NCBI GenBank assembly: GCA_001724275.1
Contig: MEDZ01000004.1
Location: 124,001 to 188,000, forward strand
Length of the DNA: 64,000 nt
DNA from: Gemmatimonadetes bacterium SCN 70-22
GTDB taxonomy: Bacteria; Gemmatimonadota; Gemmatimonadetes; Gemmatimonadales; Gemmatimonadaceae
Direction of reading: 5' to 3'
Part shown: piece by piece, positions 42,619 to 52,517 of the stretch
Numbering within the stretch: position 1 is the stretch's first letter
How the letters are laid out: every line of letters starts with the position of its first letter
Program-made: the position numbers and the translations under genes
Notes under the pieces: model-generated
The model's input: the letters and a program-made list of their open reading frames with translations, nothing else
The model's database searches: none
What the model was told of the DNA's origin: nothing

Positions 42619-44013
42619 TCACCCTCGCGCCGTGTCGTCGACCGCCACGCGCGCGATCGGTCGCCCGAGGTGCGTGTGCACGCGCCAGCCTAACGCGGTC
42701 GCGGCGACGACCAGCGCGATGACCAGGCCCCACCACATCCCGACGGCCCCGAGCTTCATCGAGAAGCAGAGCCATGCCCCGAGCGGGAGGCCGATGACCG
42801 CGTACGCGAGCACGTTGGCGAGCATCGGGACGTGCGTGTCGCCGGCCCCACGCAGGATCCCGCTCGACACCCCCTGGATGCCGTCGAAGACCTGAAAGAT
42901 CCCGGCGATCGGGATGAGCGATGCGGCAACCGCCGCGACCGCCGCATCGGTCGTGAAGAGGCGCGCCAGCTGCTCGGGGAGGGAGAGGAGGACGACGGCC
43001 GAACACGCCATGAAGCCCACCCCCATGGCCAGGGCAGCGCTCGCCTCGCGACGCGCGCCGTCGAGGTCGCCGCGCCCGATCGCACGCCCCACCAGGACGG
43101 AGGCGGCGGCATTGATCCCCAGGGGGACCATGTAGGTGAGCGCGGCCAGGCTGATGGTGATCTCGTGCCCCGCCAGCGGCACGGTGCCAAGGAGGCCGAT
43201 GAGCGCCAGTGCGCCGCCGAAGGCGACGATCTCGAAGAACTGGTGCACGCCGATCGGAAGCCCGATGCGCAGCATGCGTCCGAGCGGCGCCCACCGCACG
43301 GCGTCGGCGCGCCACGGCACCAGCGTGTGGCGCATCGCTCGCCATCCCATGGCGACGAGTGCCCCCGTCATGACGTACCGGCCGATGGCCGTGGAGATGG
43401 ACGCACCCACGGCGCCGAGCGGGGGCGCCCCCAGGTTCCCGTAGATGAAGATCCAGTTGAGCAGGACGTTGGCCGCGTTCCCGATGACGACCGCCGCCAC
43501 GATGGGGCGCGTGACGTGGAAGGCCTGCAGGCTCTGGCGGAAGAGGACGAAGACGAAGAAGGGGAGCGTTGCCGGGATCTGGATGCGCACGTACGCCGCG
43601 GCGATGGGGACGACGTCGGCCGGCTGCCCCAGGAGGCGCAGGACGTGCTCGGTGGGGAGGATGCAGGCGATGGACGCCACGGTCACGCCCATCGCCAGGA
43701 GCAATCCGCGCTGCACCCCCAGGGCGGCGTCGCCCGCGTCTCCCGCCCCCACCGCCTGCGCCACCACCGGGTCGACGGCCATCACGATCCCCGCGCCGAA
43801 GAGGGAGATCGTGATCCACCAGAAGTTGCCTAACGCGACCGCCGCCAGGTCGGTGGCCGATACCCGTCCCACCATGGCCGCGTCGACCACGCCCATGAGC
43901 ATGAGCCCCACCTGTACCGTCACGATGGGCGCTGCCAGGCGCGCGACGTCGCGCAGCTCATGCCGCGTGGGGATGCGCAGCGTCCCGGAGCCGGCCGCGC
44001 GCGTCGCGCTCAC
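42619..44013 (-). CDS. MATE family multidrug/toxin efflux transporter
   Basis: A 464-residue membrane protein with about 12 helices in two homologous halves. Typical segments are ARLAAPIVTVQVGLMLMGVV, GRVSATDLAAVALG, RGAGDTHVPM and GVMIGLPLG-like loops (AYAVIGLPLGAWL). It exports cationic drugs by Na+ or H+ antiport; the substrate is unknown. The start is GTG 44013. Two CGTTAGGC motifs (42688 and 43828) lie in it. Its upstream gap holds the guaA terminator. Confidence 0.93.
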   Translation of the reverse strand: MSATRAAGSGTLRIPTRHELRDVARLAAPIVTVQVGLMLMGVVDAAMVGRVSATDLAAVALGNFWWITISLFGAGIVMAVDPVVAQAVGAGDAGDAALGVQRGLLLAMGVTVASIACILPTEHVLRLLGQPADVVPIAAAYVRIQIPATLPFFVFVLFRQSLQAFHVTRPIVAAVVIGNAANVLLNWIFIYGNLGAPPLGAVGASISTAIGRYVMTGALVAMGWRAMRHTLVPWRADAVRWAPLGRMLRIGLPIGVHQFFEIVAFGGALALIGLLGTVPLAGHEITISLAALTYMVPLGINAAASVLVGRAIGRGDLDGARREASAALAMGVGFMACSAVVLLSLPEQLARLFTTDAAVAAVAASLIPIAGIFQVFDGIQGVSSGILRGAGDTHVPMLANVLAYAVIGLPLGAWLCFSMKLGAVGMWWGLVIALVVAATALGWRVHTHLGRPIARVAVDDTARG

Positions 44014-44043
44014 GTCCCCCTCCCCGCCTCACACGCGCCACAC

Positions 44044-44074
44044 GCAGCGGGGCGCCTGCAAGGCGCCCCGCTGC
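44044..44074 (-). terminator. Strong hairpin terminator downstream of guaA
   Basis: A perfect 13-bp stem GCAGCGGGGCGCC / GGCGCCCCGCTGC, loop TGCAA. No T-tract; the GTCTCCC-type repeat lies between it and the guaA stop. Confidence 0.65.
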
Positions 44075-44084
44075 ACTCCCGTCC

Positions 44085-44105
44085 CCCGTCTCCCGTCTCC
44101 CGTCT
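44085..44105. repeat. Tandem 7-bp repeat, three copies of CCCGTCT
   Basis: Three exact copies between the guaA stop and its terminator hairpin. The unit is a cyclic permutation of GTCTCCC, as at 48933-48960. Confidence 0.85.
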
Positions 44106-44112
44106 CATCCTC

Positions 44113-45657
44113 CTACTCCCACTCGATCGTCGCCGGGGGCTTCGAGCTCACGTCGTATACGACGCGGTTCACCCCCTTCACCTCATTGATGATGCGCGAA
44201 GAGACGCGGGAGAGGACATCGTACGGGAAGGGATACCAGTCGGCCGTCATCCCGTCGGTGCTCGTCACGGCGCGGAGGGCGACGACGTTCTCGTAGGTGC
44301 GATAGTCGCCCATCACGCCGACCGACCGCACCGGAAGCAGGACGGCGAAGGCCTGCCAGATGTCGTTGTACAGCCCCGCGGCGCGAATCTCCTCGAGGTA
44401 GATGGCGTCGGCCTTCTGCAGCACGGCGACCTTGTCCGCGCTCACGTCGCCCAGCACGCGAATGGCCAGCCCCGGCCCCGGGAAGGGGTGTCGCCCCACC
44501 ATCTCCTCGGGGAGCCCCAGCTCGCGCCCCACGTTGCGCACCTCGTCCTTGAACAGCTCGCGCAACGGCTCGATCAGCTTGAACTTCATCTCGGGCTTCA
44601 GCCCGCCCACGTTGTGGTGCGTCTTGATCGTGGCACTGGGCCCCCCGGTGGCGCTGACGCTCTCGATCACGTCGGGGTAGAGCGTCCCCTGCACCAGGAA
44701 CTCGGCGTCCTTCCCCGCCTCGGCGGCGGCGTCCTCGAAGACGTCGATGAACGTGTGACCGATGATCTTCCGCTTCTTCTCGGGCTCTGCCTCGCCGGCG
44801 AGCGCCGAGAGGAAGCGGTCCTCGGCCCGTACCGTGACCAGCGTGATGCCGAGGTGCGCCTTGAAGGTGCGCTCCACCTGTTCACGCTCGTGGAGCCGCA
44901 GGAGCCCCGTGTCCACGAAGATGCAGGTGAGCTGGTCGCCGATGGCCTTGTGCACGAGCGCGGCGGCCACCGACGAATCCACCCCCCCCGAGAGCCCGCA
45001 GATGACGTGCTTGTCGCCCACGAGGGCGCGGATCTTCGCGACCTCGTCGTCGATGAAGTGCCCCGGCGTCCACCCCGGCTCGCAGCGGCACACCTCGAAG
45101 AGGAAGTTCGCGATGATGTCCGCGCCGCGCACCGTGTGGTGCACCTCGGCGTGGAACTGGATCGCGTGGATCGGCCGGGACTCGTGGCGCATGGCCACGA
45201 CCGGGTTGTCGGCGCTGGACGCCGTGAGGACGAAGCCCGGCGGCACCTCCTCGACGTGGTCGCCGTGGCTCATCCAGACCTGCGATCGCTCCCCCGGCTC
45301 GAATCCCGCAAAGAGGGCGGCGTTCTCGCGCACCGTGATCTCGGCGCGCCCGTACTCACGCCTCCCCCCCCCGGCGATACGGCCGCCAGATGCAAGGGCG
45401 ATCCACTGCATCCCGTAGCAGACACCGAGGACCGGCGCGACGTCGAGGATGCCGGGGTCGAAGGTGGGAGCCCCGGCGTCGGTCACCGACGACGGCCCCC
45501 CGGACAGGATGATCCCGGTCGGGTTCCACGCCCTGATCCAGGCGAGGTCGCGGGTGGGCGGGTGGATCTCCGAGTAGACGCGCGCCTCGCGCACCCGCCG
45601 CGCGATGAGCTGCGTGAACTGCGATCCGCAATCGAGGATGAGGATGCGGCTCCCCAT
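44113..45657 (-). CDS. guaA: GMP synthase (glutamine-hydrolysing)
   Basis: A 514-residue bifunctional enzyme. The amidotransferase domain has Cys in [13 protein letters not shown] and His/Glu in [10 protein letters not shown] (the usual Pro after His is Ala here). The ATP pyrophosphatase domain has the PP-loop [17 protein letters not shown]. The C-terminal dimerisation domain carries [16 protein letters not shown] and ends [11 protein letters not shown], as in the family. It is the last gene of the mreB-to-guaA run, 11 bases after the phosphoesterase. Confidence 0.97.
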   Translation of the reverse strand: MGSRILILDCGSQFTQLIARRVREARVYSEIHPPTRDLAWIRAWNPTGIILSGGPSSVTDAGAPTFDPGILDVAPVLGVCYGMQWIALASGGRIAGGGRREYGRAEITVRENAALFAGFEPGERSQVWMSHGDHVEEVPPGFVLTASSADNPVVAMRHESRPIHAIQFHAEVHHTVRGADIIANFLFEVCRCEPGWTPGHFIDDEVAKIRALVGDKHVICGLSGGVDSSVAAALVHKAIGDQLTCIFVDTGLLRLHEREQVERTFKAHLGITLVTVRAEDRFLSALAGEAEPEKKRKIIGHTFIDVFEDAAAEAGKDAEFLVQGTLYPDVIESVSATGGPSATIKTHHNVGGLKPEMKFKLIEPLRELFKDEVRNVGRELGLPEEMVGRHPFPGPGLAIRVLGDVSADKVAVLQKADAIYLEEIRAAGLYNDIWQAFAVLLPVRSVGVMGDYRTYENVVALRAVTSTDGMTADWYPFPYDVLSRVSSRIINEVKGVNRVVYDVSSKPPATIEWE

Positions 45658-45668
45658 GTTGGCAAGGC

Positions 45669-46193
45669 TCACGCGTCGTCCGAGGTCTGGAAGGTGTGTA
45701 CGCCCTTGAGCTTGAAGAAGTGCACGTCCTTGGTGTCGAGGTCGACGATGGCCCCGGACGGTTCGCCGTGCAGCCACCCGCACCCCTCGCCCGGGTTCAC
45801 GATCAGCGTCTCGCCGCGGATCATCATCTCCTCGCGATGGGTGAAGCCGTGCACCACCACGTCGTGCGACTCGATGGAACGCGGGCCCGCATCGACGAGG
45901 TCGTGCACGAGCAGGATGCGCTGTCCTTCCAGCTCGAAGGAGTGCGGCGATTCGAACAACTCGATCCCCATCCCCTGCTGGGCGAAGGCGCGAATGCCCT
46001 CGTGGTCGCCGTCGTTCCGCCCGAAGACGCCCACCATCGGCATGTTGGCGTCGACGAACGGCTGCAACGAGAACGGGGCACAGAAGTCGCCGGCGTGCAG
46101 CACGATGCCCACGCCCCGCTTCTGCATGTAATCCAGCAGGGCCCGGATGGCCGGGAGGCGATCGTGCGTGTCGGACAGGAGGCCGACGAGCAT
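45669..46193 (-). CDS. YfcE/MJ0936-type metallophosphoesterase
   Basis: A 174-residue calcineurin-like phosphoesterase. Metal ligands are in [42 protein letters not shown] and [11 protein letters not shown]. Family members cleave phosphodiesters in vitro; the natural substrate is unknown. The ATG overlaps the lysA stop by one base (TGATG). Confidence 0.87.
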   Translation of the reverse strand: MLVGLLSDTHDRLPAIRALLDYMQKRGVGIVLHAGDFCAPFSLQPFVDANMPMVGVFGRNDGDHEGIRAFAQQGMGIELFESPHSFELEGQRILLVHDLVDAGPRSIESHDVVVHGFTHREEMMIRGETLIVNPGEGCGWLHGEPSGAIVDLDTKDVHFFKLKGVHTFQTSDDA

Positions 46194-47458
46194 CAGGAGT
46201 TCCTCCATTCGGGAGAGACCGTCTCGCGCTGCACGAGGTCGGCGTAGGTCTCGCGCGCGGTGATCACCGCCCATCGCGCCCCGTCCACCAGCACCTCGGC
46301 CGCGCGCGGGCGCGCGTTGTAGTTCGATGCCATGCTCATGCCGTACGCGCCGGTGGTGAAGACGCAGAGGAGCGCTCCCGGCTGCACGTCCTCGAGCTCG
46401 CGATCGAGGGCGAGGAAGTCGCCACTCTCGCAGATGGGGCCCACGACGTCGAATCGCCCGCGCCCCGGCGCGGCATGCACGGCCTCGATGCGATGGTAGG
46501 CGTCGTAGTGTGACGGGCGCAGGAGGTCGTTCATCCCGGTGTCGGTGACCAGGACGTCGCGTCCGCCGCTGCGCTTGCGATAGAGGACCCGCGCCAGGAG
46601 GACGCCGGCGTCCGCGACGAGGAAGCGCCCCGGCTCGACGATCAGCTCGAGCCCCAAACGCTGGACAGCCGGAACGACGATCGAGGCGTAGCCGGCCAGG
46701 TCCGCGGGCGCCTCGTCCGCATACGGCACGAAGAGGCCGCCCCCGATGTCCACGTGCTCGAGCGTGTCGACGCCCTCCCCGCGCAGCGCCCCAATGAGCG
46801 CCTCCAGCCGCGCGATGCCGTCGGCATATGCCGCCAGGTCCGTCAGCTGTGACCCGATGTGCATCCCGATCGCCACCAGTCGCACGTGCGGCAGGGCATG
46901 CGCCAGCGACGCGACCGTGTGCGCCTCGTCGAAGGGGACGCCGAACTTGTCCCCTTTCTCTCCCGTCTTGATGTACTCGTGGAACGTCTCGACCGTGACC
47001 TCGGGATTCACGCGGATCCCCACGCGCGCCGTGCGCTTCATGGCGCCGGCGATGGCGTCGACCTGGCGCAGCTCGTCCTCGGATTCGACCGAGATCACGT
47101 GGACGGCGGCGGCGATCGCCTCGCGAAGCTCGTGCGGCGACTTGCCGACGCCGCCGAAGATGATGTCGGCGGGGGCGAAGCCCGCCAGCTGCGCGCGGTA
47201 CAGCTCCCCACCCGACACGACGTCGATGCGCGCCCCGGCGTCGCGCAGGAGGGCGAGGAGGCCAAGCGAGGCATTCGCCTTGCAGGCATAGTGGATGCGA
47301 TGCGGGACGGGCGCCAGCACCGCATCGAGCCGGCGAAACTGCTCGCGGATCGACGCGGCCGCATAGACGTACACCGGCGTCCCGACCGCCTCGGCGACGC
47401 GGTCGAGCGCCACCCCCTCGCAGTGCAGCGTGCCGTCGATCCGGGCGATCATCGGCAT
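46193..47458 (-). CDS. lysA: Diaminopimelate decarboxylase
   Basis: A 421-residue fold-type III PLP enzyme for the last lysine step. The PLP Lys is in [13 protein letters not shown] (about residue 58). Other parts are [58 protein letters not shown] and [14 protein letters not shown]. The ATG overlaps the proS stop by one base (TGATG). Another Met two codons in is an equally possible start. Confidence 0.95.
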   Translation of the reverse strand: MPMIARIDGTLHCEGVALDRVAEAVGTPVYVYAAASIREQFRRLDAVLAPVPHRIHYACKANASLGLLALLRDAGARIDVVSGGELYRAQLAGFAPADIIFGGVGKSPHELREAIAAAVHVISVESEDELRQVDAIAGAMKRTARVGIRVNPEVTVETFHEYIKTGEKGDKFGVPFDEAHTVASLAHALPHVRLVAIGMHIGSQLTDLAAYADGIARLEALIGALRGEGVDTLEHVDIGGGLFVPYADEAPADLAGYASIVVPAVQRLGLELIVEPGRFLVADAGVLLARVLYRKRSGGRDVLVTDTGMNDLLRPSHYDAYHRIEAVHAAPGRGRFDVVGPICESGDFLALDRELEDVQPGALLCVFTTGAYGMSMASNYNARPRAAEVLVDGARWAVITARETYADLVQRETVSPEWRNS

Positions 47459-48924
47459 CAATAGGCCTTGGCCCAGATGACCGTATGCCTGGCGGGCTCG
47501 CCGGTCACCATGCACGTCGACGCCGCTCCCTGCGTGAGGAACTCCGGCTCGGGGATGCAGCGGATCGTCGCCTTCGTCTCCTCCTTCACCTTGGCTTCGA
47601 CCGCCGGATCGCCGTTCCACCCGGCGTACACGAAGGCCCCGTCGCCCTCCATGATCTCCCGGAAGCGATCATAGCTGATGGGGTCGCGGACGCTGTTGGC
47701 CTCGCGGCGCTCGCGCGCGGCGCGCAGCATGTCGCCCTGGATCGTCGCGAGGAGCGTCGCGACCGCGCCGGGGAGCTGCCCGAGCGAGAGCGACGCCTTC
47801 TCGCGCGTGTCGCGGCGCGCCGCCATGCACGCCCCGTTGGCCAGGTCGCGGGGGCCGATCTCCAGGCGAAGCGGGACCCCCTGCAGCTCCCACTCGTAGT
47901 ACTTGGCGCCAGGCTTCATCCCCTCGCGGGCGTCGACGTGCACGCGGATGCGGTCGTCGCCGCGCCCGCCCCACGTCGCCAGCTCCTGCTTGACCTGGTA
48001 CGCCGCCTCGAGCAGGCGCGTGCGCTCCTCGTCGCTCTTCCAGATGGGGACGATCACGACCTCGATGGGCGCCAGTCGGGGCGGGGTCCGGAGCCCGTTG
48101 TCGTCCCCGTGCGTCATCACCAGCCCGCCGATCATGCGCGTCGAGACGCCCCAGCTCGTGTTCCACGCGTATTCCATGGCCCCGGACTCGTCCTGGAACT
48201 TGAGCTCGAACGCCTTGGCGAAGTTCTGCCCGAGGTTGTGCGAGGTCCCCGCCTGCAGCGCCTTGTTGTCCTGCATCATCGCCTCGAGGCAGTACGTGCG
48301 CAGCGCGCCGGCGAACTTCTCGCTCTCCGTCTTGAGGCCGGTAACGACCGGCATCGCCATCCACTCCTCCATGAACGTGCGATAGACGCCGAGGATGAGG
48401 CGGGTCTCCGCCTCGGCCTCGTCGTGGGTGGCGTGGGCGGTGTGCCCCTCCTGCCACAGGAACTCCAGCGTGCGCAGGAAGAGGCGTGTGCGCATCTCCC
48501 AGCGGACCACGTTGGCCCACTGGTTGATCAGGATGGGGAGGTCCCGGTAGCTCTGCACCCACTTGGCGTACATCGAGTAGATGATCGTCTCCGAGGTGGG
48601 GCGGACGACGAGCGGCTCCTCGAGCTTCTTGCCGCCCCCGTGTGTGACGACCGCGGCCTCGGGCGCGAACCCCTCGACGTGCTGCGCCTCCTTGTGCAGG
48701 AAGCTCTCGGGGATGAAGAGGGGGAAGTAGGCGTTGCGATGTCCCGTGGCCTTGAACATGTCGTCCAGGGCGCGCTGCATGCGCTCCCAGATGCCGTAGC
48801 CGTTGGGACGAATGACCATGCAACCGCGCACGGGGGAATAGTCCGCCAGCTCGGCGCGGAGGACGGTTTCGTTGTACCACGCGCTGAAATCGGTGGCGCG
48901 GGGGGTGAGTTTCTTGTCAGACAT
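47458..48924 (-). CDS. proS: Prolyl-tRNA synthetase, eukaryote/archaea-like type
   Basis: A 488-residue class II synthetase of the ProS3 type. It lacks the INS editing domain and has a C-terminal zinc-like domain ending WAKAY. Motifs include [67 protein letters not shown] and [18 protein letters not shown]. The final Tyr is a family hallmark. Confidence 0.96.
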   Translation of the reverse strand: MSDKKLTPRATDFSAWYNETVLRAELADYSPVRGCMVIRPNGYGIWERMQRALDDMFKATGHRNAYFPLFIPESFLHKEAQHVEGFAPEAAVVTHGGGKKLEEPLVVRPTSETIIYSMYAKWVQSYRDLPILINQWANVVRWEMRTRLFLRTLEFLWQEGHTAHATHDEAEAETRLILGVYRTFMEEWMAMPVVTGLKTESEKFAGALRTYCLEAMMQDNKALQAGTSHNLGQNFAKAFELKFQDESGAMEYAWNTSWGVSTRMIGGLVMTHGDDNGLRTPPRLAPIEVVIVPIWKSDEERTRLLEAAYQVKQELATWGGRGDDRIRVHVDAREGMKPGAKYYEWELQGVPLRLEIGPRDLANGACMAARRDTREKASLSLGQLPGAVATLLATIQGDMLRAARERREANSVRDPISYDRFREIMEGDGAFVYAGWNGDPAVEAKVKEETKATIRCIPEPEFLTQGAASTCMVTGEPARHTVIWAKAY

Positions 48925-48932
48925 TGAGGAGT

Positions 48933-48960
48933 CGGGAGACGGGAGACGAGAGACGGGAGA
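48933..48960. repeat. Tandem 7-bp repeat, four copies of GGGAGAC (imperfect)
   Basis: GGGAGAC, GGGAGAC, GAGAGAC, GGGAGAG in a row between hisS and proS. It is the reverse complement of the GTCTCCC unit near guaA. Confidence 0.85.
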
Positions 48961-49005
48961 GGATGCCTCGCCCGGTGCGAAATTCGCGTGCGTTCTCTCG
49001 TCTCG

Positions 49006-50319
49006 TCACGGTCGGTCGTTGGCGCCAGTGGGGCGAGTGCGGGCGTGGTCGAGCAGCCAGGAGAGCGGGCGCACCTCCTGCCCGCCGGTCGCCAGGTCCT
49101 TGACCTCGACCTCCTGCGCCTCGCGGTAGCGGTCGCCGACGATCACGACGGCGCGCGCGCCGGCGCCGTGCGCCGCCTTGAACTGCTTGCCTAACGCCTG
49201 TTCCTTGAGCGGATACTCGACGCTCGCCCCCTCCGCTCGCAGCCGGGCGGCCAGCGCCGTCGCCGCCACCCGGTGCGTCCCGTCCAGCGGCGCGATCCAG
49301 TAGTCCAGCGCGGGCGCCCCGCCGGGCATCTTCCCCCGCGCCTTCAGGAGCTCGCCAAGCACCACGTCGCCCATGCCGAAGCCCAGGGCCGGCATGTCGA
49401 CGCCGCCCAGCGCCTGCAGCAGGTTGTCGTAGCGCCCGCCGCCGCACACCGCACGGAACTCGCCCCGGGCATCGAACAACTCGAAGACGATCCCCGTGTA
49501 GTAGGCCAGCCCCCGCACGATGGTGAGGTCGAGGCGGAGATACTCCCGCACCCCGTGGGCGTCGAGCAGGGCACGATAGGTGTCGAAGCGCTCCAGCGCC
49601 GACGTTACCTCGCCATGGCCGGCGAACTCCGTGCGCAGCGCGTCGAAGTCCGACCCCTTCACGAGCTCCAGCACGTGCCCGGCGGCGGTGGCCGAGACGC
49701 CCACCTCGGTCATCTTCTTCACCAACGCCTCGGTCGGCTCGCGCTCGATCTTGTCCACCGCGGCGAAGACGGCACCGATCGCCTCCTCGGGGATCCCGGC
49801 GCCGCGCACCAGGGCGGTCAGGAGCCGGCGGTCGGAGACGCGGGCGACGACATCGTCCGGTCCCAGCCCACAGTTCCGCATGATCTCGCACGCCACCGCC
49901 AGGAGCTCGGCGTCGGCCGCCACGTCGCCCTCGCCGAAGAGGTCGACGTTGAGCTGGAAGTGCTCGCGCAACCGCCCCTTCTGCTGCCGCTCGTAGCGGA
50001 AGAGCTGCGGGATCGAGAACCAGCGCACCGGCTTGCGCAGGGCGTTGGCCCGGGCCGCCACCATCCGGGCGACGGTCGGGGTCATCTCCGGGCGCAGCGA
50101 GACCTGGCGCCCCCCCTTGTCCTCGAAGTTGTAGAGCTGTCCGACGATCTCGTCGCCGCTCTTCCTGGTGTAGAGCTCGAGCGGCTCCAGCGGCGGGCCG
50201 TCGTACTCGACGAAGCCGAAGCGCCGCGCCACCTCGCGCCACCGCTCGAAGAGCCAGGCGCGCTGCGCGAACTGCTCGGGGTAGAAGTCTCGAAATCCTG
50301 GGAGCGCTCCGGTCGACAT
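49006..50319 (-). CDS. hisS: Histidyl-tRNA synthetase
   Basis: A 437-residue class II synthetase. Landmarks are LPGFRDFYPEQ, VSLRPEMTPTVARM, RWFSIPQLFRYERQQKGRLR, EHFQLNVDLFGEGD and FRAVCGGGRYDNLLQALGG. The anticodon domain spans about residues 335-430. ATG 50319. One CGTTAGGC at 49189 (Ala-Leu-Gly). An 81-base gap with a repeat separates it from proS. Confidence 0.96.
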   Translation of the reverse strand: MSTGALPGFRDFYPEQFAQRAWLFERWREVARRFGFVEYDGPPLEPLELYTRKSGDEIVGQLYNFEDKGGRQVSLRPEMTPTVARMVAARANALRKPVRWFSIPQLFRYERQQKGRLREHFQLNVDLFGEGDVAADAELLAVACEIMRNCGLGPDDVVARVSDRRLLTALVRGAGIPEEAIGAVFAAVDKIEREPTEALVKKMTEVGVSATAAGHVLELVKGSDFDALRTEFAGHGEVTSALERFDTYRALLDAHGVREYLRLDLTIVRGLAYYTGIVFELFDARGEFRAVCGGGRYDNLLQALGGVDMPALGFGMGDVVLGELLKARGKMPGGAPALDYWIAPLDGTHRVAATALAARLRAEGASVEYPLKEQALGKQFKAAHGAGARAVVIVGDRYREAQEVEVKDLATGGQEVRPLSWLLDHARTRPTGANDRP

Positions 50320-50328
50320 TGGGGAAAG

Positions 50329-51618
50329 CTACCCGGCGAGCGGATCGACCTGCAAGCGAGCCATGGCATCGCCCACCGTATGGAACGAGCCGGTGACGAG
50401 CACGGTCGCGCCGCGGTCGCGCCCCTCCGCCAGCGCCTGGTCGAAGTCGGGAACGGCACTCACCGGCCACCCGCGCGCCCGGGCGAACGCCTCGGCCTCC
50501 GCCAGGTGCCACGCGCGGCTCCGCGGCGCGGTGGGGGCCTCGGTCAGGACGAAGTGAGCGACCACCGGGGCGAGCGCCTCCATGACCCCGCGCCAGTCCT
50601 TGTCGTCGAGGACGCAGAGCACCGCCACCACCGGTCCCGGCGGCGCCACGTGCGCGAGGGTGCGCGTCAGCACGGCCGCGCCGTCGGGATTGTGCGCGAC
50701 ATCGAAGATGTACGGGGGGGCCCAGTGGAAGCGCCCGGGGAGCCGCACCCGCTTCAGCGCGTTGGCGGCCCCGTCCCACCCTCCCCAGTAGGGGGACCCC
50801 GCCTCCCGCAGCATCAGGAGCGCCAGGGCCGCGTTGGACGCCTGATGCGCCCCCGCCAAGGGGGTGTGCAGGACGCGCCGGGCCCCATCGACATGCAGGG
50901 CGAAGCGCGTCCCCGTCTCCCCCACCGTCACGTCGGAGGGGGGGGCGTCGCGCCAGACGCTCACCATGCGTGAGGCGCCGTGCTCGCGGGCCAGCATCGC
51001 GAGAAGGGCGTCGATTGCCGGGTCGCTCTCGCCGCTTGCGGCGGGAACGCCCCGCTTGAAGATCCCCGCCTTTTCGGCGGCGATCGCCTCACGCGTCTCG
51101 CCCAGGTACTCCACGTGGTCGATCCCGATCGACGTCACCCCCGCCACCAGGGGGGTGACGACGTTGGTCGAATCGAGCCGCCCGCCCAGCCCGGTCTCGA
51201 CCACGGCCACGTCGGCCCCCGACTCCGCGAAGTAGTGGAAGGCCATCGCCGTCGTCGCCTCGAAGAAGGTGGCGCCGATGCGCTCCACCACCGGCGTCCA
51301 CCGGTCGATGAAGTCGGCCACGAATCCCTCCGGCACCGCGACGCCATCGATCACGAATCGCTCCGCGAAGTCGACGAGGTGCGGGGAGGTGTACTTCGCG
51401 GTGCGCAGCCCCCGGGCGCGCAGCAGGGCCTCGAGCGTTGCGCACACACTCCCCTTCCCGTTCGTTCCGGCCACGTGGAAGGTGCGAAGGGCGAGGTGGG
51501 GATCGCCCAGCTCCGCGAGCAGCGCCCGCGTGCGCTCGAGCCCAAACTTGCTCTTGCCGGTCGTGCGGGCGAACAGGTACTCGAGGGCGCGGCGGTACCG
51601 GCTCAGGTCGTCGCCCAT
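50329..51618 (-). CDS. folC: Folylpolyglutamate/dihydrofolate synthase
   Basis: A 429-residue Mur-ligase-family enzyme that adds glutamate to folates. It has a P-loop, HVAGTNGKGSVCATLEALL (about 48-66), with TSPHLVDFAERF, FEATTAMAF, VVETGLGGRLDSTNVV and GIDHVEYLGETREAIAAEKA. The ATG at 51618 lies 16 bases inside the accD 3' end. The stop is nine bases from the hisS start. Confidence 0.95.
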   Translation of the reverse strand: MGDDLSRYRRALEYLFARTTGKSKFGLERTRALLAELGDPHLALRTFHVAGTNGKGSVCATLEALLRARGLRTAKYTSPHLVDFAERFVIDGVAVPEGFVADFIDRWTPVVERIGATFFEATTAMAFHYFAESGADVAVVETGLGGRLDSTNVVTPLVAGVTSIGIDHVEYLGETREAIAAEKAGIFKRGVPAASGESDPAIDALLAMLAREHGASRMVSVWRDAPPSDVTVGETGTRFALHVDGARRVLHTPLAGAHQASNAALALLMLREAGSPYWGGWDGAANALKRVRLPGRFHWAPPYIFDVAHNPDGAAVLTRTLAHVAPPGPVVAVLCVLDDKDWRGVMEALAPVVAHFVLTEAPTAPRSRAWHLAEAEAFARARGWPVSAVPDFDQALAEGRDRGATVLVTGSFHTVGDAMARLQVDPLAG

Positions 51619-52463
51619 GCCGCGGCTGCCGGCTTGCCACTCATGTGGCGCAACAGACGGCCCACGGTCTGCTTGAGCTCCTTGCGGTGCGCCACCAGGT
51701 CGAGGATCCCGTGGTCCAGCAGGAACTCCGCCGTCTGGAACCCCTCGGGCAGGTCCTGGCCCAGCGTCTGCTTGATGACACGCGGCCCCGCGAAGCCGAT
51801 CACGGCCCCCGGCTCGGCGATGATCGCGTCTCCCAGCATGGCGTAGCTCGCGCTCACGCCCCCCGTGGTGGGATTGGTGAGGATCGAGACGTACGGAATG
51901 CGCCGTTCGGCCAGTTGCGAGAGCACGGCCGAGACCTTCGCCATCTGCATGAGCGAGAGCACCCCCTCCTGCATGCGCGCCCCCCCCGACGCCGAGATCA
52001 CCACCAGCGGGTGCTTGCGCTCGAGCGACCGCTGCGCCAGGCGCGCGATCTTCTCGCCCACCACCGATCCCATCGAGCCGCCCATGAAGGCAAAGTCCAT
52101 CACCCCGAGGTTGACCGGCATCTCACCCAGCGTCCCGGCCACCGTCATGATCGCGTCGGTGTCGCCGGCGTTGGCGCGTGCCTTCTTCAGGCGCCCCTCG
52201 TAGTCGGGGAAGCCCAGCGCATCCACCGAGCGCAGGTCTGTCTCCACCTCCTCCCACTTGTCGTCGTCGAGCAGGAGTTGCACGTACTCGATCGCCCGAA
52301 TGCGCCGGTGATAGTCGCAGTTGGGGCAGACGTTGAGGTTCCGCGCGAACTTCTCGCGGATGTCGGTGTGGGCGCACGCCTCGCACTTCTCCCACGCGTC
52401 GGCGGGGATCTCCAGCCGCTCGCGACGCTGCCGAGGCTTCTTCTCCTTCCGGAACCAGACCAT
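51603..52463 (-). CDS. accD: Acetyl-CoA carboxylase carboxyltransferase beta subunit
   Basis: A 286-residue crotonase-fold subunit that, with AccA, transfers CO2 to acetyl-CoA to make malonyl-CoA. The N-terminal zinc ribbon has CEAC (about 27-30) and CPNC (about 46-49). Conserved parts are FAFMGGSMGSVVGEKI, VVISASGGARMQEG and GVSASYAMLGDAI. It precedes folC, as in many bacteria. Confidence 0.97.
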   Translation of the reverse strand: MVWFRKEKKPRQRRERLEIPADAWEKCEACAHTDIREKFARNLNVCPNCDYHRRIRAIEYVQLLLDDDKWEEVETDLRSVDALGFPDYEGRLKKARANAGDTDAIMTVAGTLGEMPVNLGVMDFAFMGGSMGSVVGEKIARLAQRSLERKHPLVVISASGGARMQEGVLSLMQMAKVSAVLSQLAERRIPYVSILTNPTTGGVSASYAMLGDAIIAEPGAVIGFAGPRVIKQTLGQDLPEGFQTAEFLLDHGILDLVAHRKELKQTVGRLLRHMSGKPAAAAWATT

Positions 52464-52517
52464 GCGGGAATAATGGGGGAGGAGCGGGGGCGCTGGTAGG
52501 GGGACGCCGGCCGGTGC

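Noticed and set aside
45151-45160. Ala instead of Pro in the guaA glutaminase IQFHAEV motif, considered as inactivation
   Set aside because: The catalytic Cys, His and Glu are all present, so activity is expected.
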